Shown piece by piece: positions 25,253 through 33,748 of a stretch of DNA of 37,306 nucleotides (the first letter of the stretch is position 1; every line of letters begins with the position of its first letter). The position numbers and the translations under genes were made by a program. The notes under the pieces were generated by a model. That model was not told where the DNA came from. It was given only the letters and a program-made list of their open reading frames with translations, and made no database searches. The DNA is from Gordonia desulfuricans NBRC 100010. GTDB lineage: Bacteria; Actinomycetota; Actinomycetes; Mycobacteriales; Mycobacteriaceae. Where the stretch lies: NCBI RefSeq assembly GCF_001485495.1, contig NZ_BCNF01000092.1, positions 1 through 37,306 of the forward strand, in the 5' to 3' direction.

Positions 25253-25268
25253 TCAACCGAATGGTTGA
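25253..25268. promoter_or_regulatory. ArsR-type operator 2, TCAACC-GAAT-GGTTGA
   Basis: Same arms as operator 1, preceded by the same bases GTAT. It sits at the expected transcription start and ends inside the ribosome binding site of the arsR-type gene (GAGGAGG, 25267-25273). Confidence 0.75.
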
Positions 25269-25278
25269 GGAGGATGAC

Positions 25279-25653
25279 GTGGAGGACGACGGACTGTCCA
25301 AGGTGTTCGCCGCACTCGCCGACCCGACGCGACGCGACATGGTCGCCCGGCTCGCGGTCTCCGATGCGACGGTCGGTCAGCTCGCCGCCCCCTACGACGT
25401 CAGCCTCCAGGCGGTGTCCAAGCACCTCAAGGTGCTCGAGGACGCCGGTCTGGTGACCCGCACCCGTTCGGCACAGACCCGCCCGGTTCACCTCGAAGCG
25501 GAGGTGTTCGACCTCATGACCAAGTGGATCGAGCGGTACCAGAAGCGCGCCGAGGAGCGATACCAGCGTCTCGACGCCCTGCTGGCGGAGATGAACGACG
25601 ACGCGCCGCCGCATCGTCGAGACGAACCCACCTCACGAGGAGAAGCATCATGA
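25279..25653 (+). CDS. ArsR-family winged-helix transcriptional repressor
   Basis: 124 residues. The winged helix-turn-helix spans about 8-75: VFAALADPTRRDMVARLAV, then the recognition helix in VSLQAVSKHLKVLEDAGLV. The metal-binding Cys motif (ELCVCDL) of classical ArsR/SmtB sensors is absent, so this is one of the non-metal ArsR proteins usually paired with an SRPBCC gene, which is what follows. It probably represses its own operon through the two TCAACC-N4-GGTTGA sites upstream. Start choice: the GTG at 25279 has GAGGAGG 5 bp upstream, whereas the in-frame ATG at 25261 has none and lies within operator 2. Its stop overlaps the next gene by 4 bp. Confidence 0.88.
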   Translation: MEDDGLSKVFAALADPTRRDMVARLAVSDATVGQLAAPYDVSLQAVSKHLKVLEDAGLVTRTRSAQTRPVHLEAEVFDLMTKWIERYQKRAEERYQRLDALLAEMNDDAPPHRRDEPTSRGEAS

Positions 25654-26141
25654 GCCCCACCACGCGCTACCCGCAGGCCGCCATCGAGGCCGATCCGACG
25701 GTCCCGATCATCCGCATCACCCGTGACTTCCGGGCCACCCCCGCACAACTGATGCGCGCCCACACCGACCCCGACCTGTTCATGTCCTGGGTGGGCCCCG
25801 ACTCGATCAGCAGCAAGGTGATCGAGTGGGATGTCCGCAACGGCGGCAGCTGGCGATACGTCTCCACCGACGGCAACGGCGAGTACGGATTCCGAGGGTG
25901 TTTCCACACCGTCACCGACGACACGATCGTGCAGACCTTCACCTTCGAGGGCATGCCCGACGCGGTGTCGCTGGAGAAGTTGTGGTTCGAGGATCTCGGC
26001 GACGGCACCACCCGTCTGCACGCCCAGTCGCTGTGTGAGTCCTTCGAGGACCGCGACGGATGGCTCGCCTCCGGCATGGAGGTCGGTGTGAACGAGGGAT
26101 ATGCCCACCTCGACCGCATCCTCGAGGCCGGCGAGGTCTGA
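25650..26141 (+). CDS. SRPBCC (AHSA1-like) protein
   Basis: 163 residues of the START-like SRPBCC fold, AHSA1/activator of Hsp90 ATPase-like group. It starts with the first strand and helix IIRITRDFRATPAQLMRAHT, followed by LFMSWVGPD and the GGSWRYV turn. The C-terminal helix (GWLASGMEVGVNEGYAHLDRIL) closes the hydrophobic pocket. These proteins bind small hydrophobic ligands, and the pairing with ArsR regulators is common in actinobacteria. The ligand cannot be told from sequence. It overlaps the arsR-type gene (ATGA), with GAGGAG upstream, and precedes a DinB-like gene by 4 bp. Confidence 0.87.
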   Translation: MSPTTRYPQAAIEADPTVPIIRITRDFRATPAQLMRAHTDPDLFMSWVGPDSISSKVIEWDVRNGGSWRYVSTDGNGEYGFRGCFHTVTDDTIVQTFTFEGMPDAVSLEKLWFEDLGDGTTRLHAQSLCESFEDRDGWLASGMEVGVNEGYAHLDRILEAGEV

Positions 26142-26145
26142 TCCG

Positions 26146-26730
26146 GTGCCCGCACTCATCGACCTGTCCGCAGCCGATCGGCACCGTGTGATCGCCGCCG
26201 GCTTCGGCACGGTCGCCGACGCGGTGGACGATTGGGATCGACCGGCACCGGTCGACGGCTGGGCGGCCCGCGACGTCGTGGCACACCTGGTGGGGTGGAT
26301 GACCGGATTCCTCGCCGCCGGTGGTGTCGAGGTGCCCGCAGCGCCGGCGCTCGATGATCCGCCGGCCGCGTGGCGAGCCCACACCGAACACATCCAGGCA
26401 CTGCTCGACGAGCCGATCGCGCAGTCCGTCTTTTCCCATCCGATGGTCGGTGACCTCCGCCTGGCCGATGCGATCGACCGGTTCTACACCAGCGACGTCT
26501 TCATGCACACATGGGATCTCGCCACGGCAGCCGGTCGCCCGGCCGATCTCGATATGGCCTTCGCCGCGCATCTGCTCGACGGGATGCGGCCGATCGACGA
26601 GGTCCTGCGGAGCTCCGGTCAGTACGGGCCCGCGGTCCCCGTCGCCGACGACGCCGACCCGGTCACCGCCCTGGTCGGCTTCATCGGACGCGATCCGTCG
26701 TGGCGGGGTCCGGGTGGCCCGGCCGCATGA
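26146..26730 (+). CDS. DinB-like / TIGR03086-type metal-binding protein
   Basis: 194 residues. The pattern (long first helix VIAAGFGTVADAVDDWDRPA, then WAARDVVAHLVGWMTGF with a likely metal-ligand His, and a later DVFMHTWDLATAAGRP with another) is that of the TIGR03086/mycothiol-maleylpyruvate-isomerase-N group of DinB-fold proteins. Many are thought to be mycothiol-dependent transferases or isomerases; none is defined for this subgroup. It is the third gene of the arsR operon. The GTG at 26146 lies 4 bp after the SRPBCC stop, with GAGG 9 bp upstream. Upstream in-frame codons lie inside the SRPBCC gene and have no homology. Confidence 0.8.
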   Translation: MPALIDLSAADRHRVIAAGFGTVADAVDDWDRPAPVDGWAARDVVAHLVGWMTGFLAAGGVEVPAAPALDDPPAAWRAHTEHIQALLDEPIAQSVFSHPMVGDLRLADAIDRFYTSDVFMHTWDLATAAGRPADLDMAFAAHLLDGMRPIDEVLRSSGQYGPAVPVADDADPVTALVGFIGRDPSWRGPGGPAA

Positions 26731-26777
26731 CACCGCCGGCCGGGACGTGATGGCATGGCGCGCGCCACAGTACGGAG

Positions 26778-26790
26778 TACCGTGGTCGGG
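26778..26790 (+). promoter_or_regulatory. Leaderless -10 element of the AAA+ ATPase gene
   Basis: TACCGT at 26778-26783 lies 7 nt before the GTG at 26791. No ribosome binding site is present. This supports GTG 26791 over ATG 26755 as the start. Confidence 0.45.
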
Positions 26791-28215
26791 GTGGCAGAGT
26801 ACTTCACCATCGGAACCACCGAAACCCGTCATCCGTCCCCGCGAACGTTGGGTGAGCTGCGTGCCAGTGGCCACGTGCAGCGCAGCGTGCGCGACGAGAT
26901 CCGTAACAACCTGCTGACCGCCCTGCGCGAGGGCCGCGACCCCTGGCCGGGCATCGTCGGCTTCGAGGCCACGGTGGTCCCGCAGCTCGAACGCGCGCTG
27001 CTCGCCGGGCATGACGTGGTCATGCTGGGCGAACGTGGCCAGGGCAAGACCCGCATCCTGCGCACGCTGGTGGGTCTGCTCGACGAGTGGACTCCGGTGA
27101 TCTCCGGCTCCGACCTCGGCGAGCACCCCTACGAGCCGATCACGCCCGCGTCGATCCGCAAGGCCGCCAACCTGCTCGACGACCTGCCGATCGAATGGCG
27201 TCACCGCAGTGAGCGCTACAGCGAGAAGCTGGCCACCCCCGACACCTCGGTCGCCGATCTCGTCGGCGACGTCGATCCGATGAAGGTCGCCGAGGGTCGT
27301 AGCCTCGGTGACCCCGAGACCATTCACTTCGGTCTGATCCCGCGGGCCCACCGCGGCATCGTCGCCATCAACGAACTGCCCGACCTGGCCGAGCGCATCC
27401 AGGTCGCCATGCTCAACGTGATGGAGGAGCGCGACATCCAGGTCCGCGGTTACACCCTGCGGCTGCCCCTGGACGTGCTGGTGATGGCGAGCGCCAACCC
27501 GGAGGACTACACCAACCGCGGCCGCATCATCACCCCGCTCAAGGACCGCTTCGGCGCGGAGATCCGCACCCACTACCCGCTGGAACTCGACGACGAGATC
27601 GAGGTGATCGAGCAGGAGGCCGACCTCACCGCAACGGTGCCGACCTTCATCACCGAGATTCTCGCCCGGTTCACCCGCCACGCCCGCGACCACCCGTCGA
27701 TCGACCAGCGTTCGGGTGTGTCGGCCCGGTTCTCCATCGCCGGTGCCGAGACCGTCGCGGCCGCCGCGCTGCACCGCTCCGCGGTGACCGGCGAGGATGT
27801 CCCGGTGGCCCGCGTGGTGGACCTCGAGTCGGTCATCGAGGTGCTGCGCGGCAAGATCGAGTTCGAGTCCGGCGAAGAGGGCCGCGAACTGGAGATCCTC
27901 GAGCATCTGTTGCGGAAGTCGGTGGCCGACACCGTCCGTGCCCACCTCGGGGGTATCGACATGGCCGCCCTGGTGCATGCGCTGGAGGAAGGTGATCCGG
28001 TGGTCACCGGAGACCGGGTGACCGCCGCGGAATTCCTCGACTCGCTGCCCGATCCCGACGGCGTGACCGGTGTCCTCGACGCGATCGCCGAGCGGCTGGA
28101 GGCGACCTCCGACGGTGAACGCGCCAGTGCCGTCGAGCTGGCGCTCGAAGGACTGTTCCTGGCCCGGCGGATCGGCAAAGAGGCCGACGAGTCCGGCCAG
28201 ACCATCTACGGCTGA
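26791..28215 (+). CDS. AAA+ ATPase, MoxR/magnesium-chelatase-I-like (Rv0958-like)
   Basis: 474 residues from the GTG at 26791 (an in-frame ATG at 26755 would add 12). Walker A is GERGQGKT (about 80-87). The Walker B region reads IVAINELPDLAERIQVAMLN, with the acidic residue in NEL. Sensor 1 is in MASANPEDYTNRGRIITPLKDRFG, like ChlI/BchI and MoxR proteins. No chlorophyll, cobalamin or ChlD/ChlH genes are present, so a chelatase role is unlikely. It is paired with the VWA protein 23 bp downstream, as Rv0958-Rv0959 in M. tuberculosis; such MoxR-VWA pairs generally act as ATP-driven remodelling or metal-insertion chaperones. The target is unknown. Confidence 0.88.
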   Translation: MAEYFTIGTTETRHPSPRTLGELRASGHVQRSVRDEIRNNLLTALREGRDPWPGIVGFEATVVPQLERALLAGHDVVMLGERGQGKTRILRTLVGLLDEWTPVISGSDLGEHPYEPITPASIRKAANLLDDLPIEWRHRSERYSEKLATPDTSVADLVGDVDPMKVAEGRSLGDPETIHFGLIPRAHRGIVAINELPDLAERIQVAMLNVMEERDIQVRGYTLRLPLDVLVMASANPEDYTNRGRIITPLKDRFGAEIRTHYPLELDDEIEVIEQEADLTATVPTFITEILARFTRHARDHPSIDQRSGVSARFSIAGAETVAAAALHRSAVTGEDVPVARVVDLESVIEVLRGKIEFESGEEGRELEILEHLLRKSVADTVRAHLGGIDMAALVHALEEGDPVVTGDRVTAAEFLDSLPDPDGVTGVLDAIAERLEATSDGERASAVELALEGLFLARRIGKEADESGQTIYG

Positions 28216-28238
28216 TCCAGATCCAGGGGGCATCACCC

Positions 28239-30224
28239 ATGGTGCAGAAGAACTTTCACCGATCCCGCTATCAGCGGTACACCGGCGGACCGGATCCGCT
28301 TGCGCCGCCGGTGGATCTGCGGGAGGCGCTGAGCGAGATCGGTGACGACGTGATGTCCGGGGTGAGTCCGCAACGGGCACTTCGGGAATTCCTCCGACGC
28401 GGCAGTGCCGGCACCGCCGGTCTCGACCGTCTGCGCGAGCAGGTCAACCGACGTCGGCAGGAACTGCTGAAGAACCGCAACCTCGACGGCACCTTCGCCG
28501 AGATCCGCGAACTGCTCGACCGTGCGCTCCTCAACGAGCGCAAGCAACTCGCGCGTGATCTCGACGACGACGCACGGTTCGCCGAGATGCAGATCGGCTC
28601 GCTCCCGCCGTCCACCGCGCAGGCCGTCGAGGAGCTGTCGGAGTACCGGTGGCGCAGCCCGGAGGCCGCCGCCGACTACGACAAGATCAAGGATCTCCTC
28701 GGCGGGGAACTGCTCGACCAGCGGTTCGCCGGGATGAAGGAGGCACTGGAGGGTGCCACCGAGGCCGACCGCCAACGCATCTCGGAGATGCTGGCCGACC
28801 TCAACGAACTGCTCGACGCCCACAATCGCGGCGAGGACACCACCGAGCAGTTCGAGAAGTTCATGGATTCCCACGGCGAGTTCTTCCCCGAGAATCCGCG
28901 CAGCACCGAGGAACTCATCGATTCACTCGCCCAGCGTGCGGCCGCCGCCCAGCAGTTCTACAACTCGCTGACCCCGGAGCAGCGTGCCGAGCTCGATCAG
29001 CTGGCACAGCAGGCCTTCGGTTCACCGGATCTGATGAACCAACTGGCGCAGATGGATTCGGCGTTGCGGCAGGCACGTCCAGGCCTCGGATGGGACGACG
29101 GACAGCAGTTCTCCGGAGATCAGCCGATGGGACTCGGTGAGGGTGCCGCGGCGCTGCGCGACATCTCCGACCTCGAGGCGCTCTCCGAACAGCTCTCCCA
29201 GCAGTACGCGGGCGCCCAGATGGACGACATCGACATCGACGCGCTCGAACGGCAGCTCGGGGAGCAGGCGGGCGTGGACGCCCGCACCCTCGTCGAACTC
29301 GAGAAGGCGCTGCGTGAGGAGGGATTCTTCGACCGCACCGCAGACGGCCGACTCCGGTTGAGTCCCAAGGCGATGCGGCAACTCGGGCAGGCGATCTTCA
29401 AGGACATCGCCGAGGACATGTCCGGGCGCGGGGAGCGGCAGACCCGCAACACCGGGCTGCTCGGTGAACCGACGGGGTCGACCCGGGAGTGGGCCTACGG
29501 CGACACCGACCCGTGGGATGTCTCGCGCACCGTCGCCAACGCGGTGCTGCGGACCGCGGCGGAAGGGCATCCGACCTCACGCGATCATCCCGGCGTGCGG
29601 ATCGACGTCCGGGACGTGGAGATCGCCGAGACCGAGGCCCGCACACAGGCCGCGGTGGTGCTGCTCGTCGACACCTCGTTCTCGATGGAGATGGAGGGCC
29701 GCTGGACGCCGATGAAGCGCACCGCGATCGCGCTGAATCACCTCATCTCCACCCGATTCCGCACCGACGAACTGCATCTCATCGCATTCGGCCGGTACGC
29801 GCGGTCGATCGACATCGCCGAACTGACCGGACTGCAACCCCGGATGGAGCAGGGCACCAACCTGCATCACGCACTGTTGCTGGCGCAGCGTCATCTTCGG
29901 CGGTTCCCCAACGCGCAGCCCGTCGTCCTGGTGGTCACCGACGGCGAACCCACCGCGCACCTCGATCCCAGCGGCGAGCCGTTCTTCTTCTACCCGCCGC
30001 ATCCGCAGACCATCGCCCTGACCGTCCGCGAGCTCGACCACGTCGCCCGGCTGGGTGCACAGGTCACGTTCTTCCGGCTGGGCGACGACCCGGGTCTGGC
30101 CCATTTCATGGATCAGATCGCCCGGCGTATCGGCGGACGGGTGATCGCCCCCGACGTCGACGGCCTGGGGGCCGCGGTGGTGGGGGACTATCTGCGATCG
30201 CGCCGGGGTCGCCGGCGCGGCTGA
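28239..30224 (+). CDS. VWA-domain protein partner of the AAA+ ATPase (Rv0959-like)
   Basis: 661 residues, no signal peptide or membrane helix, so cytoplasmic. The first 440 residues are highly charged and helical (many Glu, Arg, Gln, Leu; likely coiled coil). A von Willebrand factor A domain follows from about 470: the MIDAS motif DTSFS starts at D478, with the Thr ligand in EQGTNLHHALLLA and the Asp in VTDGEPTAHL. The ending is RSRRGRRRG, strongly basic. MIDAS proteins bind partners through a divalent metal. Together with the upstream MoxR-like ATPase it forms a conserved two-gene unit. The protein starts after GGGGGCAT-rich sequence at 28226-28233; the ATG is in normal position. Confidence 0.87.
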   Translation: MVQKNFHRSRYQRYTGGPDPLAPPVDLREALSEIGDDVMSGVSPQRALREFLRRGSAGTAGLDRLREQVNRRRQELLKNRNLDGTFAEIRELLDRALLNERKQLARDLDDDARFAEMQIGSLPPSTAQAVEELSEYRWRSPEAAADYDKIKDLLGGELLDQRFAGMKEALEGATEADRQRISEMLADLNELLDAHNRGEDTTEQFEKFMDSHGEFFPENPRSTEELIDSLAQRAAAAQQFYNSLTPEQRAELDQLAQQAFGSPDLMNQLAQMDSALRQARPGLGWDDGQQFSGDQPMGLGEGAAALRDISDLEALSEQLSQQYAGAQMDDIDIDALERQLGEQAGVDARTLVELEKALREEGFFDRTADGRLRLSPKAMRQLGQAIFKDIAEDMSGRGERQTRNTGLLGEPTGSTREWAYGDTDPWDVSRTVANAVLRTAAEGHPTSRDHPGVRIDVRDVEIAETEARTQAAVVLLVDTSFSMEMEGRWTPMKRTAIALNHLISTRFRTDELHLIAFGRYARSIDIAELTGLQPRMEQGTNLHHALLLAQRHLRRFPNAQPVVLVVTDGEPTAHLDPSGEPFFFYPPHPQTIALTVRELDHVARLGAQVTFFRLGDDPGLAHFMDQIARRIGGRVIAPDVDGLGAAVVGDYLRSRRGRRRG

Positions 30225-30254
30225 ACACCCGGATCGGTCGGGGTGGTCAGGCGG

Positions 30255-30878
30255 TCACCAGGCCGGCGGTTGCCCGGTGGGTGGCTGCCCGGTGGGTGGG
30301 TAACCGGTGGGCGGATAGCCCGGCGGATATCCGGGCGGGGCGGCCGGCGGGGTCTGGTCGCGGTTGCGCCGGTTGCGTCCGACCACCCACAGGATGATGC
30401 CGACGATCGTCACCAGAAGACCCAGCCCGCCACCGAACACCGCGAGCAGGACGCCGCCGACCCCGGAGAAGACGCCGCTCAGGGACAACGGCGGCGCACC
30501 GACGGCGTACCCGTCGCCGCAGTCGATCACGTAGTCGCCGGCAGCGGTGATCCGATACTGGGCGAAGGACCGGACGGTGGTGTTGTCGAAGGTGAACGAG
30601 CCCGACTGCATCGTCGACACGCGTTCGACGCCCGGACCGGTCACCGCGCAGGTCGGCAGCGGATCGGAGTAGGGGCCACTGACCGTGCCGGGAGCGTAGA
30701 GCGTGAGCTCGGTGTCGGCGTCGAGATGCCGGGTGACCGAGCCGTTGATCGCGAACGCCTGGGAGGTCTGGTCGGCGACCTTGCCGAATCCGTTGACCGC
30801 CAGGATCACCCCGACCACCACGCAGATCAGCATGAGAGCAGCGCCGAGCCACGTCAGGACCTTGCCCACACCAGCCAT
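30255..30878 (-). CDS. Uncharacterised protein with two membrane helices and a PPGY/PPTG tail
   Basis: 207 residues; not recognised. A first helix (about 5-30, LTWLGAALMLICVVVGVILAV) is followed by an outside domain of about 105 residues with two Cys (in PTCAVTG and VIDCGDG) that could form a disulfide. A second helix (about 148-176) follows, then a cytoplasmic tail with repeated PPGYPPTGQ-type units. The layout resembles other small envelope proteins of mycolata. Start: an ATG 33 bases upstream (30911) also exists, but homology-like features begin at 30878, where GACCAT lies 6 nt before the ATG in a leaderless arrangement. It converges on the VWA gene with a 30-bp gap and is divergent from the DUF1707 gene. 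Confidence 0.75.
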   Translation of the reverse strand: MAGVGKVLTWLGAALMLICVVVGVILAVNGFGKVADQTSQAFAINGSVTRHLDADTELTLYAPGTVSGPYSDPLPTCAVTGPGVERVSTMQSGSFTFDNTTVRSFAQYRITAAGDYVIDCGDGYAVGAPPLSLSGVFSGVGGVLLAVFGGGLGLLVTIVGIILWVVGRNRRNRDQTPPAAPPGYPPGYPPTGYPPTGQPPTGQPPAW

Positions 30879-30983
30879 GTGCCGATGGTCGCACACAACC
30901 ACGACGAACACCCCACAACTCCCGCCCCGGTATCAGGGTGGGACTCAGGGTGTTCACTCATGTCCCGGCCGGGCACGCGCGTC

Positions 30984-30996
30984 TACCCTGACTGTC
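30984..30996 (+). promoter_or_regulatory. Leaderless -10 element of the DUF1707 gene
   Basis: TACCCT at 30984-30989 is followed by 7 nt and the GTG at 30997. No ribosome binding site precedes the start. Confidence 0.5.
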
Positions 30997-31659
30997 GTGA
31001 CCAGCGCACCCGAACCCCCCGCCTCCGACGACGGCCATTCGCGGATGCGGGCCGCCGACGCCGATCGTGAACTCGTGCAACAGATCCTGGCCGCAGCCCT
31101 GACCGGCGGGCACCTGACGGCCGCGGAGTACGAGCAACGGTCGGGGCGAGCGGTGCTGGCGAAGACCTTCGGTGACCTCGACACCCTCACCGACGACCTG
31201 CCGGTCACCCAGCTCGGGGTGGCCCTGCCGCAGCCCGGTGATCCCTACCCGAGCCGGGTGTCGTCGGGCAGCGGACGTGAACCGATCCGCAGTCGGCTGG
31301 CCATCCTGTCCGGGAGCGAACTCACCGGCGCGGTCCCCGTCGCCGAACATCTGTCGGCGACGGCGATCCTGGGCGGGGTCGAGATCGACCTGCGTGAGGT
31401 CGAGTTCACCGCACCCCATCTGACCATCCAGTGTCTGGCGATCATGGGCGGCATCGACATCGTCGTACCACCCGACGTCGCCGTGGAGATCGGCGGCGGC
31501 GCGATCATGGGCGGATTCGGCGGGGGCAAGGCCGCGGGCCCGGGCACCCCGGGTGCACCCACCGTGCACATCACCGGGTTCGCGGTGATGGGTGGCGTGG
31601 AGGTCAAGCGCAAGGAACGCGGCGTCGGCGGATGGGCGCAGCGGTGGGGGTGGAGCTGA
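30997..31659 (+). CDS. DUF1707 domain protein with LiaF-like C-terminal region
   Basis: 220 residues. The DUF1707 (SHOCT-like) helix pair is at about 12-68 (MRAADADRELVQQILAAALTGGHLTAAEYEQRSGRA). The C-terminal half is Gly- and Val-rich beta structure (SATAILGGVEIDLREVEF; LAIMGGIDIVVPPDVAVE; FAVMGGVEV), like the C-terminal domain of LiaF/cell-wall-active-antibiotic response proteins. No membrane helix is seen. Proteins of this kind are linked to envelope stress sensing; the role here is not known. An Rv0966c-like protein of M. tuberculosis has the same domain in the same broad neighbourhood. It converges with the AEC transporter gene with only 9 bp between the stops. Confidence 0.85.
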   Translation: MTSAPEPPASDDGHSRMRAADADRELVQQILAAALTGGHLTAAEYEQRSGRAVLAKTFGDLDTLTDDLPVTQLGVALPQPGDPYPSRVSSGSGREPIRSRLAILSGSELTGAVPVAEHLSATAILGGVEIDLREVEFTAPHLTIQCLAIMGGIDIVVPPDVAVEIGGGAIMGGFGGGKAAGPGTPGAPTVHITGFAVMGGVEVKRKERGVGGWAQRWGWS

Positions 31660-31668
31660 GCCGGCCCG

Positions 31669-32601
31669 TCAGGCCAGCAGCCACGCGATGATCATGATCA
31701 CCGGGATCGAGGCGAGGGTGGTGATCAGCGCGGTGTCGCGGGCCAGGACCTGGCCGCGCCGATAGCGCGTCGCATAGACCAGGACGTTCTGTGCGGTCGG
31801 CAGGGCCGCGATCACGACCTGCGCGAACAGTTTGTGGCCTTCCTCGCCGAAACCCCATCGTGCGATCACGTACACGAGTGCGGGCATCACGATCATCTTG
31901 AGCACCGTCGCCAGGGCGATGTCGCGGCGCGGACTCTGTCCCTTCTTGAACACCGCGACACCGGTCAGCGACATACCGAAGGCCAGCAGTGCTCCCGGCA
32001 CCGAGGCGTTGCCGAGCATCTTGAGCGGTTCGAGGACGGCCTGCGGCGGCATCCAGCCGATCACCGAGATCGCGATGCCGACCAGTCCGCCGATGAGGAT
32101 CGGATTGGTCAGCGGCAGGATCACCGCGTCGCGCAGCGGATTGCCGCCGCCGCGCTGTAGTGCGGTCTTGTCCAGGGTGACCAGCGCCAGCGGTGAGTAG
32201 ATCAGGATCTGGAACAGCAGCAGCGGGGCGATGAACGACGCGTCGTCGAGTACGAAGATCGCGATCGGCAGACCGAGATTGACGCTGTTCACATACGACG
32301 ACGACAGTGCGCCGATCACCACTTCGGGGGTCTCGCGATGCAGCACGAGTTTGGCGATCAGGAAGTAGAGTGCGCCGACCGCCAGGGCACTTCCACCGGC
32401 GATGACCAGGGTCGACGAGAAGATCACCGACAGATCGGTGGTGATCAGCGAGTAGATCAGCAGTGCCGGGGTGCAGACGAAGAACACCAGCCGGGAGAGC
32501 ACCTCATGTCCATGGTCGCCGAGCGCGCCGGTGCGGCCCAGGACCACCCCGACGCCCACCATGATGAAGATGACGGTGAACCCGGAGATGACGCCTGACA
32601 C
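31669..32601 (-). CDS. AEC-family (auxin efflux carrier) transporter
   Basis: 310 residues and about ten membrane helices in two inverted halves, as in the AEC/BART superfamily (malonate or malate permease type). Visible features are the opening helix FTVIFIMVGVGVVLGR, the NSVNLGLPIAIFVLDD stretch with the Asn/Pro break, LTNPILIGGLVGI in the middle, and ALPTAQNVLVYATRY near the end, the mirror of the first break. The substrate (often dicarboxylates or amino acids) is unknown. The open frame continues far upstream, but only the part from the GTG at 32601 is homologous, and TAGACT sits 7 nt before that GTG. The gene is divergent from the DUF4190 gene. Confidence 0.88.
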   Translation of the reverse strand: MSGVISGFTVIFIMVGVGVVLGRTGALGDHGHEVLSRLVFFVCTPALLIYSLITTDLSVIFSSTLVIAGGSALAVGALYFLIAKLVLHRETPEVVIGALSSSYVNSVNLGLPIAIFVLDDASFIAPLLLFQILIYSPLALVTLDKTALQRGGGNPLRDAVILPLTNPILIGGLVGIAISVIGWMPPQAVLEPLKMLGNASVPGALLAFGMSLTGVAVFKKGQSPRRDIALATVLKMIVMPALVYVIARWGFGEEGHKLFAQVVIAALPTAQNVLVYATRYRRGQVLARDTALITTLASIPVIMIIAWLLA

Positions 32602-32614
32602 CCGGGAGAGTCTA
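32602..32614 (-). promoter_or_regulatory. Leaderless -10 element of the AEC transporter gene
   Basis: On the minus strand TAGACT (32614 down to 32609) is followed by 7 nt and the GTG at 32601. It decides the start in an otherwise long open frame. Confidence 0.5.
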
Positions 32615-32835
32615 GGACGCCGGTGGACCACGGTCCGAATCGTGGCCGGGTCCGTGCGGTGACGGTCGGTCGAATGATCCGCGCCGTCGAGGTGTGGGGT
32701 GATCACAGGCCGGTTGGCTAGGCTGGCCGCGACCCGGATGTCGGCGGCGAGATGCCTCGCGTCGCAGAGATCAAGGACTCCGCAGGGTCCAGGACGGCAC
32801 AGAAGTCCCGGACGCCGTGACGAGCAGGAGGGCTC

Positions 32836-33567
32836 ATGTCCGCACCCCATGACGGTCCGACCGGTGATCCGGCCGAGGACCCCACCAGGATCAACCCGGT
32901 CCCGAACGATCCGGGGACCCCCGATCTGGTCAAGAAGCCGGCGCCACCGGCATACGGTGACGCCTCGGAGTTCCAGCCGACGCAGCTCGGACCGAACGTC
33001 GTGCCGCCGGTTCCGCCCGTTCCACCGCAGTCGCCGCTGCCGCCACCCTCCTACGGCGCCCAGCCGGAGACCCCGAACGTCTACGGGACCCCGCCCGGGT
33101 ATGGGACCCCGCCGCAGGGCGACCCGTATGCCCAGGGTCAGTACGCGCAGGACCCGTACGCGCAGTACGGGACTCCCGGCTATGGCACGCCCGGATATGG
33201 TGCCCCCGGCTATGGCACGCCCGGATTTGGCGCCCCCGGTTATGGGACGCCCGGATACGGTGCGCCGGTCAGCCCGCCGAACAACAGCAAGGCCACCGCC
33301 TCGATGATCTGCGGCATCGCCGGCGTGGTCTTCAGCGTGGCGGGATGCTGTTTCGCCCTGGTGTTCTTCGTTCCGATGGCGCTGGGAATCGTCGCGCTCG
33401 TCACGGGAATCAAGGCGCGCACCGAGATCGAGGCATCGCAGGGCCGCGAAGGCGGCTCGGGGATGGCCATGGCCGGCATCATCACCGGTGCGATCTCGGT
33501 GGTGCTGGGTGTGGTGGCACTGGTCTACCTGATCGTCGGGACCGGCAGTTACCTGGTCAATCTGTAG
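32836..33567 (+). CDS. DUF4190 membrane protein with Tyr/Gly/Pro-rich N-terminus
   Basis: 243 residues. Residues 1-150 are disordered: acidic and proline-rich at first, then [14 protein letters not shown] repeats (about 90-150). Two membrane helices follow, about 160-192 ([34 protein letters not shown]) and 212-238 ([23 protein letters not shown]), separated by the short loop [17 protein letters not shown], which is the DUF4190 domain. Function is unknown; such proteins are common in the envelope of actinobacteria. AGGAGG precedes the ATG. A TAGGCT at 32719-32724 is a possible -10, about 110 bp upstream; the 234-bp gap before the gene holds nothing else that I can see. Confidence 0.82.
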   Translation: MSAPHDGPTGDPAEDPTRINPVPNDPGTPDLVKKPAPPAYGDASEFQPTQLGPNVVPPVPPVPPQSPLPPPSYGAQPETPNVYGTPPGYGTPPQGDPYAQGQYAQDPYAQYGTPGYGTPGYGAPGYGTPGFGAPGYGTPGYGAPVSPPNNSKATASMICGIAGVVFSVAGCCFALVFFVPMALGIVALVTGIKARTEIEASQGREGGSGMAMAGIITGAISVVLGVVALVYLIVGTGSYLVNL

Positions 33568-33606
33568 CAGTCGATGTCGGTGTCCACCGGCGACGATCGG
33601 GCCGTT

Positions 33607-33636
33607 TTGGATCCTCGGCGCCGCGCCAGGTAGTCT
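33607..33636 (+). promoter_or_regulatory. Predicted promoter of rpmF
   Basis: A -35 TTGGAT (33607-33612), 18-bp spacer and -10 TAGTCT (33631-33636). The leader would be about 105 nt. Confidence 0.45.
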
Positions 33637-33748
33637 GGTCGGGTTGCGTGACGCGCCCGGTTGGCTGCGTGCGCGCCGACCAGCTGGAACCATCCCCCTC
33701 GCGGAGTGGATGACTTCTGGTGAAGATCACGTAGAGAAGGGCACGATC

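Noticed and set aside
26791..28215. Magnesium chelatase subunit in chlorophyll synthesis
   Set aside because: Only the AAA+ fold is shared; no BchD/BchH partners or tetrapyrrole genes are present.
33644..33748. 35-residue N-terminal extension of L32
   Set aside because: L32 begins MAVPK in all relatives known to me, and the ribosome binding site serves the ATG at 33749.
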